64,000 bases of DNA from Chamaecrista fasciculata (lineage: Eukaryota; Streptophyta; Magnoliopsida; Fabales; Fabaceae). Location of the stretch: contig QANZ01014541.1 in assembly GCA_003254925.1 (NCBI GenBank), positions 1 through 64,000 on the forward strand, given 5' to 3'. The notes beneath the pieces were generated by a model, which saw only the letters and a list, made by a program, of their open reading frames with translations, ran no database searches and was not told where the DNA came from. The translations under genes and the position numbers were made by a program. Below are positions 55,801-61,931 of the stretch, piece by piece; within the stretch, counting starts at the first letter, position 1, and each line of letters opens with the position of its first letter.

Positions 55801-58174
55801 TGAAGAATGAAACTCCAATAGTATAACACCTTATGGTTTTTGGCTATTGTATAATTTGGGATTGTCTCAATTTCAATTAAGACTTGGCCAAAAATTTTAT
55901 AAGAAATTTGGAATGCAAATTGAGGCATTTAGGTTATTATATGTGTTTATACAGGTGCACACTTTCATTCATAGGCTTACAAGATTGATTCTTACCTCAA
56001 GTTTTGTGTCAAACATACCTCTTGTTAGGAGGTGACTATGACTCTTAATTCAACAGAAGATCAACAATTGTTTTTCTTTACTTTTAAATATTTTCCTTTC
56101 TAATGAACATATATAGCTTCATGACCTAAGATCATATAATGGAGAGAGAATTATGTCATTTTTTGACTTGTTTTAATGTGTAATGAACTTATTTAATAAT
56201 GATTTAAATTCCTTAGTATTTCCAAGTTTACTATTGTTAAGAGTTGTTATGAGTTATGTTAGTAGTTGAGTTAGTAATGTAAGTAGTTGAGAAGTATGTA
56301 ATTAATATAGGTAGGTAGGAGAGCTTGAGCCTTGTATATATATTCCCTTGTGGCTATGTGAAGATATCAAAAATTATCCATTCTGGTCTTAGAATTAACA
56401 ACTATATATTATTTATATTTTTACTATATGATACTTATAAGGCCAAAATGCAGATACACCCCCTCAGTTTTAGGGTGGGTGCACATAACACCCCTGAGTT
56501 TTCAATTTGTGCAAATAGGACCCCTGAGTTTTTAATTATGCGCAAATAATACCCTTATTTTAAATTTAGGTCAAATCTGTGAGGGTATAATAGTAATTTC
56601 ATAAAAAAATCTAGGCCAAAGTCCTATTTTGGTTCCTCAAGTTTGCTTAAAGTTCTGTTTTAGTTCCTCAAGTTTCTAAAAAGTTCCACCATTAGTCTCT
56701 TTCCAATTTCCATCCAATTTCTCTGTTAAATAAAAAAAATAAATTGGTTCAAATTACCCAAAAAGTTTTAGTTTTTTGAATTAAGGTCCTTTCTTTTTAT
56801 AATAGGACCAAAGTGTAAGAAAAAATAAATAAACTAATATTTGAAACAATTTTTCTCAGAAAAATGAACCAGCAAACAACTCTTCTTCTTCAATAGGCAC
56901 CTTCCGATCCTCAAATCCAACACCTTCCGGCGACGACGAAGAAGTGGTTGAACATCCACGGCGGCGAAGATTCAGTCGAATCTCCGATAACTCGCTCTTC
57001 AGATTCTCGTCGTTAATCTCCGAGATCGAATCCGGCGGAGTCATATAGGAGCCAATCACAACGATCTCGTCGGTCTCGAATTTTTCATTCTTCGAGAGGA
57101 TTCCAAATCGCGATTTTTTCGATTTGTCGTAAATAACCGGAGATCCACCACGGATCATCTTGTGGAGCTTGAAATACTTGAGATATGACTTCGATACGAC
57201 GTCGTAGCTCAGGGCGAAAAGCTCGCCGAATTCTGGATCTACCTTCGGATGAGCGATCATCGTCAATTGGAGTTGTCCGACGAAACTGTACCGGTCGACG
57301 GTTTCCAAATCTTCGGCCGAAATAATCCGGACATGATATGGAAGATCGTCCTCCGACATCGCGAGAGGTCGGCCGTTGAAGGTGTTGGGATTTGAGATCG
57401 GAAGAAGAACGGTGCCTATCGAAGAAGAGTTGGTTGTTGGGTTCATTTTTTTTTTGGGATAAATTGTTTCAAATATTAGTTTATTTATTTTTTCTTACAC
57501 TTTGGTCCTATTATAAAAAGAAAGGACCTTAATTCAAAAAACTAAAACTTTTTGGGTAATTTGAACCAATTTATTTTTTTTTATTTAACAGAGAAATTGG
57601 ATGGAAATTGGAAAGAGACTAATGGTGGAACTTTTTAGAAACTTGAGGGACTAAAACGGAACTTTAAGCAAGCTTAAGGAACCAAAATAGGACTTTGGCC
57701 TAGATTTTTTTATGAAATTACTATTATACCCTCACTGATTTGACCTAAATTTAACATAAGGGTATTATTTGCACATAATTGAAAACTCAATGGTCCTATT
57801 TGCACAAATTGAAAACTCAGGGCTGTTATGTGCACCTACCCTAAAATTCAGGGGGGGTATCTGCATTTTGGCCTACTTATAATATGTTAAATATATAATA
57901 TTAAAAAAAATTACTTATTTAACTGTCATATGTCCACAATTGAATTTGTGTACCCCAATGCCTTCATCAATTCAATAACCAATTCAACTTCTAAGACATT
58001 GTCCACTTCAATATTATGAATATACACATGTCAAGAACCAAGTCTAGAAATAAGACCTCACAATATCTACAATGGTATCCATGTAATTTATAAAATAGCC
58101 AGAATTTGTGTCAAATGTGATTACCTGTTTTGTACGAGGCCTGAAACCAAAAACTATAATTCTCATATCCTTTC
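37396..58174 (-). CDS. MTM1: Plant myotubularin, phosphoinositide 3-phosphatase (5' end outside window)
   Basis: Myotubularins remove the 3-phosphate from PI3P and PI(3,5)P2, acting on endomembranes; in Arabidopsis MTM1 this links PI5P to drought signalling. Exons (minus): 58174-58125, 49843-49554, 49441-49368, 49223-49154, 48605-48546, 48230-48131, 48035-47922, 46264-46095, 41491-41407, 41237-41013, 40639-40580, 40453-40389, 38741-38462, 37896-37396. All introns are GT-AG and all junctions keep frame, giving about 714 codons. Visible in order: the end of the PH-GRAM region ([17 protein letters not shown]), the catalytic domain with CSDGWDRT (Cys nucleophile and Arg of CX5R), then a plant-specific Cys-rich C-terminus after a coiled coil. 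Roughly the first hundred or more residues are missing to the right. I cannot tell MTM1 from its paralogue MTM2. Introns carry at least two recent Copia elements, but no exon is broken. Confidence 0.9.
38462..38741 (-). CDS. MTM1: MTM exon: EKERQQ to [10 protein letters not shown]
   Basis: 280 bp. Encodes [25 protein letters not shown]-x-F-Y-D-P and [20 protein letters not shown], the end of the phosphatase domain in plant myotubularins. A 1.6-kb intron carrying the TRIM-like element precedes it. Confidence 0.95.
38907..39455 (-). mobile_element. TRIM-like LTR element in an MTM intron
   Basis: Two diverged copies of an LTR-like segment (about 38,910-39,015 and 39,325-39,450, sharing TATACACAAGG and TACTCTAGGAAATAAAATC) bracket a non-coding leader. 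Just left of the right copy the minus strand has an exact primer-binding site TGGTATCAGAGC (39,312-39,323). There is no gag or pol, and I see no clear polypurine tract or TSD. A related leader, PBS and LTR in the same orientation lie inside the Copia copy at 61.5-61.9 kb. It sits in the intron between exons 40389 and 38741. Confidence 0.55.
39312..39323 (-). promoter_or_regulatory. Primer-binding site, tRNA-Met type
   Basis: Exact TGGTATCAGAGC on the minus strand, at the inner edge of the right LTR-like segment. Confidence 0.7.
40389..40453 (-). CDS. MTM1: MTM exon: [18 protein letters not shown]
   Basis: 65 bp. Encodes [20 protein letters not shown] plus N and two bases of Ser. Joins in frame to EKERQQ of the next exon. 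Confidence 0.9.
40580..40639 (-). CDS. MTM1: MTM exon: [18 protein letters not shown]
   Basis: 60 bp, 20 codons: the helix W-x-D-x-V-x-Q-x-x-x-x-x-P-x-x-F-E-F. Donor GTATGT, acceptor TTGCAG. Confidence 0.95.
41013..41237 (-). CDS. MTM1: MTM exon: [15 protein letters not shown]
   Basis: 225 bp, 75 codons. Starts with [20 protein letters not shown], conserved in all myotubularins, then a Ser/Pro-rich stretch (about 40 residues) usual in plant members, and ends [10 protein letters not shown]. Confidence 0.95.
41407..41491 (-). CDS. MTM1: MTM exon: second half of the catalytic motif
   Basis: 85 bp. Completes Ser and encodes [20 protein letters not shown] then YRTFKGFQ. Holds the catalytic Arg. 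Acceptor CTCTAG, donor GTAAGC. Confidence 0.95.
41703..41788 (+). repeat. Truncated 5' LTR
   Basis: 86 bases identical to 44,471-44,556. It then joins internal pol sequence at a TTACTTTAGTGAT tandem repeat, suggesting a deletion between short matching sequences. Confidence 0.95.
41783..44158 (+). pseudogene. Copia pol polyprotein, partial but largely open
   Basis: One open frame from the truncated LTR through: the end of the protease region ([10 protein letters not shown]), GAG-pre-integrase zinc ([19 protein letters not shown]), integrase core ([31 protein letters not shown] and E present), then, after an in-frame loss of the integrase C-terminus, RT ([35 protein letters not shown]) and the start of RNase H ([17 protein letters not shown]). 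A one-base frame change near 44,060 takes the rest out of frame. Gag is absent, so the copy is not autonomous. Confidence 0.9.
44060..44463 (+). pseudogene. Copia RNase H C-terminal part, out of frame
   Basis: Continues pol in another frame: [34 protein letters not shown] then [14 protein letters not shown], ending just before the polypurine tract. Conserved Copia C-terminal motifs. Confidence 0.9.
44471..44639 (+). repeat. 3' LTR (169 bp)
   Basis: Begins TGTAAGTG after the polypurine tract GAGGGGGGA (44,462-44,470) and ends TTATCA. TATA-like TATAAATAGATCC at 44,562. Confidence 0.95.
44883..45735 (+). mobile_element. Copia gag fragment joined to a 3' LTR
   Basis: Broken gag: a FL(A/R)LNPEFDQV segment near 44,985, then a CCHC zinc knuckle ([19 protein letters not shown] once a frame change is allowed, about 45,190-45,245). 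At 45,534-45,543 a purine tract TGAGGGGGAG is followed by an LTR beginning TGTTGAGAGC and ending near 45,735. All of pol is missing. An internally deleted remnant in the same MTM intron. Confidence 0.7.
46095..46264 (-). CDS. MTM1: MTM exon: first half of the catalytic motif
   Basis: 170 bp. Encodes [19 protein letters not shown][10 protein letters not shown] and ends KASVLVHC plus two bases of Ser. The catalytic Cys is therefore the last full codon and the intron splits the CX5R motif. Donor GTGCGT. Confidence 0.95.
46510..46925 (+). other. Possible solo LTR in an MTM intron
   Basis: A slightly GC-richer block (with GGGCCAGGGGATGTAC and GGGCCGCAGGAAAGTGGGGG) inside the 1.66-kb intron between exons 47922 and 46264. 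The wording suggests an LTR, but no termini or duplication could be set. Confidence 0.25.
47510..47905. mobile_element. Rearranged Copia remnants beside an MTM exon
   Basis: 47,510-47,760 reads on the minus strand as the end of a Copia pol (K-L-G-M-I-N-I-Y-T), a short purine tract (GAAGGGGAG) and LTR-like sequence. Directly beside it, 47,786-47,905 reads on the plus strand as a Copia RNase H piece ([20 protein letters not shown]). The two halves face opposite ways, so the remnant has been inverted or two fragments lie together. It reaches to within about 20 bases of the exon 47,922-48,035. Confidence 0.6.
47922..48035 (-). CDS. MTM1: MTM exon: [16 protein letters not shown]
   Basis: 114 bp, 38 whole codons. 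Encodes the F-x-x-I-x-N-I-H-x-M-R-x-S motif of myotubularins. The donor is GTGAGT at 47,921. Copia-derived sequence begins only about 20 bases into the following intron. Confidence 0.95.
48131..48230 (-). CDS. MTM1: MTM exon: [16 protein letters not shown]
   Basis: 100 bp. Encodes [20 protein letters not shown] then [13 protein letters not shown], one of the most conserved stretches in the family (D-A-R-P-x-x-N-A). Confidence 0.95.
48546..48605 (-). CDS. MTM1: MTM exon: [15 protein letters not shown]
   Basis: 60 bp. Encodes [19 protein letters not shown]. Donor GTAACA, acceptor CTGCAG. Confidence 0.85.
49154..49223 (-). CDS. MTM1: MTM exon: [15 protein letters not shown]
   Basis: 70 bp, both ends inside codons that join correctly (G|AT and AG|C). 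Encodes the R-x-S-Q-P segment that precedes the variable loop of the catalytic domain. Confidence 0.9.
49368..49441 (-). CDS. MTM1: MTM exon: [15 protein letters not shown]
   Basis: 74 bp. Encodes [20 protein letters not shown] then WCHP, the conserved R-x-R-x-P-V-x-x-W motif of myotubularins. Donor GTATAT, acceptor GCTAG. Confidence 0.9.
49554..49843 (-). CDS. MTM1: MTM exon: RRTIFDAL to VIPKSI
   Basis: 290 bp, starts in phase 0 and leaves two bases. Contains [20 protein letters not shown] and the LPKS-like segment ALVIPKSI that opens the phosphatase core in plant myotubularins. Acceptor TTTACAG, donor GTAATT. It follows an 8.3-kb intron. Confidence 0.9.
50280..50622 (-). mobile_element. 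Old minus-strand LTR-element remnant
   Basis: On the minus strand the segment around 50,440-50,480 (ATGTGAGGGAGCATGTTAGAG) looks like a polypurine tract and LTR start following a pol end. The younger Copia element at 50,623 inserted next to it. No complete domain remains. Confidence 0.35.
50623..50810 (+). repeat. 5' LTR of Copia A (188 bp)
   Basis: TGTTGTGAAT..TTTATCA. TATA-like TATAAATACCC at 50,756. Nearly identical to 55,070-55,257. Confidence 0.97.
50811..50822 (+). promoter_or_regulatory. Primer-binding site of Copia A
   Basis: TGGTATCAGAGC immediately after the 5' LTR, complementary to the 3' end of initiator tRNA-Met. Confidence 0.9.
50823..51249 (+). other. Copia A leader with hairpins and GC-rich region
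   Basis: Two hairpins of the form GGCTG-N10-CAGCC (50,854-50,873; 50,900-50,919) lie just downstream of the PBS. From about 50,985 to 51,190 the leader is strikingly GC-rich for this window (CCGCCGTCGCCG, CACGCGCCGGCGCG). Apparent ORFs in several frames reflect the lack of stops in GC-rich sequence. The gag ATG follows at 51,250. Confidence 0.6.
51250..52803 (+). CDS. Copia A gag-protease polyprotein, ended by the integrase deletion
   Basis: 517 codons from the first ATG after the leader. Gag (UBN2-type) fills about residues 30-230 ([20 protein letters not shown]). A CCHC zinc knuckle follows at about 252-269 ([19 protein letters not shown]). Then comes the aspartic protease with [14 protein letters not shown] at about 336, and the HHCC integrase zinc ([17 protein letters not shown]) at about 470-500. 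It stops at TAG right after the deletion joint (STSPILW). Gag, protease and the zinc domain may still be made; no integrase core is encoded. Confidence 0.9.
   Translation: MASFNVLDSKSSTFSTAISGSPVITSEKLRGASNYKSWAASVHLWFKGQGYLDHLSKSETEIADEDRPKWVKVDAQLCSLLWHSLDPKLLSMYQAYDTCYNVWNKAASVYGNDIQRYYDVLSNLVNLKQQDLDNTTYVGKMEALKHEFSLLMPAPTSPADHEKQWDKFFMVLTLINLSPDRDTVKDQILGGSTVPTFDDVVNRLVCISSSRASKDNHTVPPVANSSALASHTGNKGGGSSGRNGGKNRPQCTHCNKLGHTRDRCWQLHGRPPQPVNFAQSETSDDTSSDTITLAGDDYKAFLKYQQAQASSVAASVAQTGNVTACLARSPDIGPWVLDSGASEHISGNKTLFTHLSRSSTLPFITIANGCKIAATGIGQAQILPSLSVDSVLYVPESPFNLLSVSKLTRSHNCSITFANRCVSIQDRSTGRMIGIGRESEGLYHLSPVTSPVACASTCSPSLLHNRLGHPSLSKLRKMDASLSTLSSLPCESCQLGKHTRSSFSGTQNSRSTSPILW
52805..53577 (+). 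pseudogene. Copia A integrase C-terminal part and linker
   Basis: Same order as in the sister copy: [33 protein letters not shown], the [23 protein letters not shown]-type motif and a Pro-rich linker, then [11 protein letters not shown]. The linker contains a short duplication (LQEPPSPP twice) absent from the sister copy. A 4-bp loss relative to the sister shifts the frame at about 53,577. Confidence 0.9.
53569..55062 (+). pseudogene. Copia A reverse transcriptase-RNase H, one nonsense codon
   Basis: RT with [50 protein letters not shown] and YVDDIVIT, then RNase H with [30 protein letters not shown] and [14 protein letters not shown]. It ends at TGA just before the polypurine tract. A TAG at 53,923-53,925 replaces the CAG of the sister copy; apart from it the frame is open to the end. 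Confidence 0.92.
55070..55257 (+). repeat. 3' LTR of Copia A (188 bp)
   Basis: Pairs with 50,623-50,810; one difference seen (GGGATTG for GGAATTG). Ends TTTATCA, then the AGAGT duplication. Confidence 0.97.
55263..56440. other. MTM intron sequence, no gene seen
   Basis: AT-rich intron sequence. A direct-repeat phrase TTTGCTAGCC(C/T)T(A/G)TTCACTAC appears at about 55,652 and 55,743. The stretch 56,230-56,350 resembles an LTR (short AGT-rich repeats, TATATATATTCCC), but nothing pairs with it. Confidence 0.35.
56441..57873. mobile_element. Pack-MULE-like element in the MTM intron
   Basis: Inverted arms of about 415 bp: GGCCAAAATGCAGATACACC at the left, its inverse ending at 57,873 on the right. 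An exact 9-bp duplication TACTTATAA flanks it (56,432-56,440 and 57,874-57,882), diagnostic of Mutator-like insertion. Each arm is composite: an outer part, then from about 56,611 (inverse at 57,704) GGCCAAAGTCCTATTTTGGT, which matches the arm start of the MULE at 14,843. The space between the arms is filled almost exactly by one minus-strand ORF. There is no transposase. Confidence 0.9.
56856..57446 (-). CDS. Uncharacterised 196-codon ORF carried by the Pack-MULE
   Basis: An intact frame from ATG at 57,446 to TGA at 56,856, filling the space between the inverted arms and much more GC-rich than the arms. The first 25 or so residues are Asn/Ser/Thr-rich; the middle ([20 protein letters not shown], then [36 protein letters not shown]) looks like a folded domain; the end is acidic and Ser-rich ([20 protein letters not shown]). 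No signal peptide or membrane segment. I do not recognise the family. Given its setting it may be a captured host gene fragment; whether it is a functional gene depends on expression evidence. It has the same orientation as the myotubularin gene. Confidence 0.6.
   Translation of the reverse strand: MNPTTNSSSIGTVLLPISNPNTFNGRPLAMSEDDLPYHVRIISAEDLETVDRYSFVGQLQLTMIAHPKVDPEFGELFALSYDVVSKSYLKYFKLHKMIRGGSPVIYDKSKKSRFGILSKNEKFETDEIVVIGSYMTPPDSISEINDENLKSELSEIRLNLRRRGCSTTSSSSPEGVGFEDRKVPIEEEELFAGSFF
58125..58174 (-). CDS. MTM1: MTM exon: end of PH-GRAM region
   Basis: Encodes (G)[16 protein letters not shown], a conserved myotubularin segment, and joins in frame to RRTIFDAL of the next exon. The acceptor used here is TTGTAG after a good pyrimidine tract (GTTCCTCTTGTGC). 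An alternative acceptor (TTAGCAG) would start the exon at 58,203 and add about ten residues ([10 protein letters not shown]); I prefer the shorter one. Confidence 0.75.
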
Positions 58175-58869
58175 CTACAAGCACAAGAGGAACGATAAGT
58201 TCTCTGCTAACCCAAAATAAACAAGCAAGACATTAGATGAAGAACAAGTAAAAAATAACGCCCCAATCCAAAGAACTTAATAATAAACAAAACAATATTA
58301 CTGCTGATAAAGATCACAGCGGAAAAAATTACATTTTAAATTCTCTTCTTACATTGATTCGACATAAATTAAAAAATAGGGATTTTCAATTTCCAAAACT
58401 CATCAGAATTATTATTTGTCTCAATTGAATTACAAGATTATCTTAAAAAACATAAACAAACAAATTTCACAATCTTAGAAAAAAAAAATAGAAAGAGAAA
58501 GAGGAAGAAAGAAGAAAATAACATATTGTTGAAAACTAAATAGGCCAACAAAAAGACAACAATTCAAATAAGTCCATCAGAGCAAAATATACCCCTAATC
58601 TTCCACTATATAGGTCGCAGAAACTTCATTCAGCAATAAATGGAGAAATGAAGAAAAGGCAGCCAAGATAATCCTATCCAACTAAATTGTCTAAATACAA
58701 CAAAACTACCTGGTAGATAGAACAAGCATTCAGCTCCAATTAAATACACTACATAACATCATAAACATTTAACTATGATATTTTCTAAAGCTATGAAAAT
58801 ACTTAGCAAGAAAAGCACCTAATTAAGACATGCCAAGTCGTAAACCATAATGAAAAGGAATAGGTGGAC

Positions 58870-59600
58870 TTATGTCTCTGCTATGACATCTGTTTTCTCT
58901 ATGTATTATCATGAAAAAGATGTAGGGTATTTATACAAGAGTAGAAACCTATTCTAGAATCTAGGAAACAAGAAATAAATACAATGAAACAATCAATCCC
59001 TAATTTTTATAAAATCACTCTAAACTTTAGGGTCGGCCATCACAATAATTCTAATGAACCTAATTGATATACATATATTCACAAAACTCCCGCTCAAGTT
59101 GGAGCATATAAGTCAAAGGCACCAAATAGATATTTTATTTGAGGACCTCTAAGTGGAACTATCAATCAACCGATCATTTGAATTGACAAATCGAGTAGCA
59201 AAACATCCAGATTGAATTTTCTCTATAATAAAGCGACAATTAATTTCAATGTTTTTGGTTCTTTCATGGAACACTAGATTTGAGGCATTGTGCATAGTTG
59301 GTTATCACATACCAGCTCCTATTTGTTTGTCTCTAAATTTCATCTCTTGGAGAAGTTGTTTCAACCATAGAAGTTCACAAGTTGCTAATGCCATCACATG
59401 ATATTCAGGTTCAACACTAGAACATGCAACTACATTTTGTTTCTTGCCTTTTTAGGAGACTAGGTTCCCCTCAATGAAAACTCAGTATCCAGATATCAAT
59501 CGCCTATCATCGGGTGAACCAACCCAATCAACATCCATAAAGACAACAATTTGGGAGTTTCCTTTGTTATCATATAGCAGTCCCTCACCTGGCTCCTAAT
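58870..59600 (-). mobile_element. Minus-strand fragment of the same Copia family
   Basis: On the minus strand 59,320-59,600 encodes a decayed RNase H end ([18 protein letters not shown]-like, GYWVF after DD), and 58,870-59,105 holds a purine tract (TTGAGCGGGAG) followed by LTR-like sequence with CTTGTATAAATACCCTACATC, clearly related to the LTRs of Copia A and B. Pol upstream of RNase H is missing. Copia B inserted just beside it in the opposite orientation. Confidence 0.7.
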
Positions 59601-59656
59601 ATATCATGTTAGAATAATCTGTAATTAATTCTAATTAATTAGGATATTATTCTAAC

Positions 59657-59836
59657 TGTTGTGAATATTTGTATTAATTAGGATATCAATTAGGAATTGA
59701 TTGGATAGCAATTAGGGATTGATTGTAGCTGAATATTTATTCTCATTTATCTTGTTTCCTAGAATAGATTGAAAACTCTTGTATAAATACCCTATCATTT
59801 TCATGAATAAAACAACACAATTTCTCTCACTTATCA
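59657..59836 (+). repeat. 5' LTR of Copia B (180 bp)
   Basis: Begins TGTTGTGAATATTTG, ends ACTTATCA. Compared with Copia A it lacks one of the two GTGAATATT units near the start. Identical to the visible part of the 3' LTR. Confidence 0.95.
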
Positions 59837-59849
59837 TGGTACCAGAGCC
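59837..59849 (+). promoter_or_regulatory. Primer-binding site of Copia B
   Basis: TGGTACCAGAGCC directly after the LTR; one base (C for T) differs from the site in Copia A. Confidence 0.85.
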
Positions 59850-60334
59850 TATTGTGATCCTCCACTAGTTTCTCTTTTCTTTCTAGCCATCATTTTCTTT
59901 TTCTCTCTTCCCACTACTGTGTTTCATTCCAGTAGGGCATTTTGAGGCTGTGTTTCATTCCAGCCATCAGTATTTAGGGTTTTGTACGGCTGTGTGTCAT
60001 TCCAGCCTTCACCTTCATTAGGGTTTTCTACTATCATCACTGCACCACGCTCAAACAGGTCTTTGTCGGGCTTTTCTTGGAACACGCGCCCCACCACCGT
60101 GCTCAGCGGCTTTCGATCGTCAAAACCCACCTTCCGCCGTCGCCGTCGGCCGCCGCACACGCCTCCACGCGCCGCTCGACAGTCCGCCGGAAATTTCACG
60201 CGCCGGCGCGTGACGCCATTTCCGGCACCAGATTTCGCCGTTCTCGACGTCGCCGTGCTTGCCGGCATCTTCTGGTCTCATTTCTGGAGTTTGTTTGCCA
60301 ATATCTCATACTTGTGTTGGTCTCCTCTTTCTTA
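59850..60334 (+). other. Copia B leader with three hairpins and GC-rich region
   Basis: Three short hairpins follow the PBS: CTACTG-N10-CAGTAG (59,914-59,935), GGCTG-N10-CAGCC (59,946-59,965) and GGCTG-N10-CAGCC (59,988-60,007), with loops TGTTTCATTC, TGTTTCATTC and TGTGTCATTC. Then comes the GC-rich part (60,080-60,260) shared with Copia A. Confidence 0.6.
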
Positions 60335-61495
60335 ATGGCGTGTTCATCATCTGTGACTACCTCAATTGCCCACATTGGTAATGTAACTGCTTGCCTTACT
60401 CATTCTCCTGACATTGGTCCTTGGATTCTTGACTCAGGTGCCTCTGAACATATCTCTGGTAATAAACATTTGTTCACCCATATTTCTAATTCCTCTTCTC
60501 TTCCTTCCATTACTATAGCCAATGGTTGTAAAACTATTGCTACAGGAATTGGTCAAGCTCAAATTCTTCCTTCCTTATTTGTTGATTCTGTTCTTTATGT
60601 TCCAGAATCTCCCTTCAATCTTATCTCTGTTAGCAAATTAATTCGTTCTCACAATTGTTCTATTACCTTTGCTAATAATTGTGTCTCTATCCAGGATCGT
60701 AGTACGGGTCGGATGATTGGCATAGGCCGTGAATCAAAAGGATTGTACCATCTTTCACCTGTTACATCTCCAGTTGCATGCCCATCCAGTAGTTATCCGT
60801 CACTTCTTCACAATCGTCTAGGACATCCAAGCGTTTCTAAACTTCGCCAAATGGATGCCTCTCTTTCTACCTTGTCTTCCCTCCCGTGTGAGTCGTGTCA
60901 ATTGGGTAAACACACACGTTCTTCCTTCTCTGGTAATCTCAATAGTCGATCCACCTCACCCTTTCAACTTGTTCACTCTGATGTTTGGGGTCCTAATCGT
61001 GTGCCTTCTGTTTTTGGTTTTCAGTACTTTGTAACCTTTATTGATGATTACTCTCGTTGTACATGGTTGTATTTGATGAAATCTCGTTCTGAGGTTTTTG
61101 ATATCTTCCAAAGTTTTTGTGCTGAAATCAAAACTCAGTTTAACACTTCTGTTTCTATCTTGCGTTCTGATAATGCTAAGGAGTATTTGTCTACACCCTT
61201 TAAGACCTTTATGACCTCTCAGGGAATTCTACATCAGACATCTTGTCCTTATACCCCACAACAAAATGGGATAGCCGAACGTAAGAATCGTCACCTTATT
61301 GAAACAGCTCGCACTTTACTTATTCATAATAATGTCCCTACCAAATTTTGGAGTGACGCAGTTCTCACTGCATGTTACCTGATCAATCGCATGCCTTCAT
61401 CAACTTTAAATAATCAAATCCCTCATTCCTTGTTGTTTCTTACTGATCCTCTTTATCATCTTCCTCCTCGTGTCTTTGGTTGTGTTTGGCGCTGA
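60335..61495 (+). pseudogene. Copia B protease-integrase frame (gag missing)
   Basis: From the gag start codon (MACSSSVTTSIAH) the frame passes straight to the end of gag, because about 920 bp corresponding to 51,257-52,174 of Copia A are lost without breaking the frame. It then encodes protease ([14 protein letters not shown]), the HHCC zinc ([17 protein letters not shown]) and a complete integrase core (HSDVWGPNR, LRSDNAKEY, QQNGIAERKN: D, D and E). It is cut by the TRIM-like insertion. The frame continues upstream into the leader, but the ATG at 60,335 matches the gag ATG of Copia A. Confidence 0.9.
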
Positions 61496-61931
61496 CAGTG
61501 AAGAACGCTTCGGGCGGCGCGTGGCGGCGCGTGTGGAGGTTTCCGGCGACCGGAAAAACGGCGGACACCGGTCAGTCAGGTCTCTGTCGATATGGGGTGG
61601 TGGTGACGGCAAAGGAGGGAGAATACTCGACCTCAAGATATCCTAGGGTTTGTGACAGCAAGTTGGGAGGGAGAAAACTCAACCTCAAGGTCAGGAACTC
61701 TAGGGTTGCAGAAGGAGGAAAAAACTCACTTCAAGGCAACCTGGCTCTGATACCATGTGAATTTTAGAATACTCAGATATATTCTCATCAGGCAAATTAG
61801 ACTAATATATACAAGGCTCCTATTCTAATTTAGGGAATAAAATAAAATACATAATAAATATGATAAAGCCTATTTACAATTACTAAAAATAAATAATAAT
61901 AAAAGGTAGAACACACAATAGGGTCACCAAC
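61490..61931 (-). mobile_element. TRIM-like LTR fragment inserted in Copia B
   Basis: Copia A is continuous where this block interrupts Copia B (between GGTTGTGTTTG and TTTTGTGCATG). On the minus strand it reads LTR (about 61,931-61,757), PBS TGGTATCAGAGCC (61,755-61,743) and then a leader (to about 61,490) similar to the leader of the element at 38.9-39.45 kb. No coding capacity. No target duplication, so either the insertion was followed by loss or it came in by recombination. Confidence 0.65.
61743..61755 (-). promoter_or_regulatory. Primer-binding site of the inserted TRIM-like fragment
   Basis: Exact TGGTATCAGAGCC on the minus strand next to the LTR-like segment. Confidence 0.7.
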
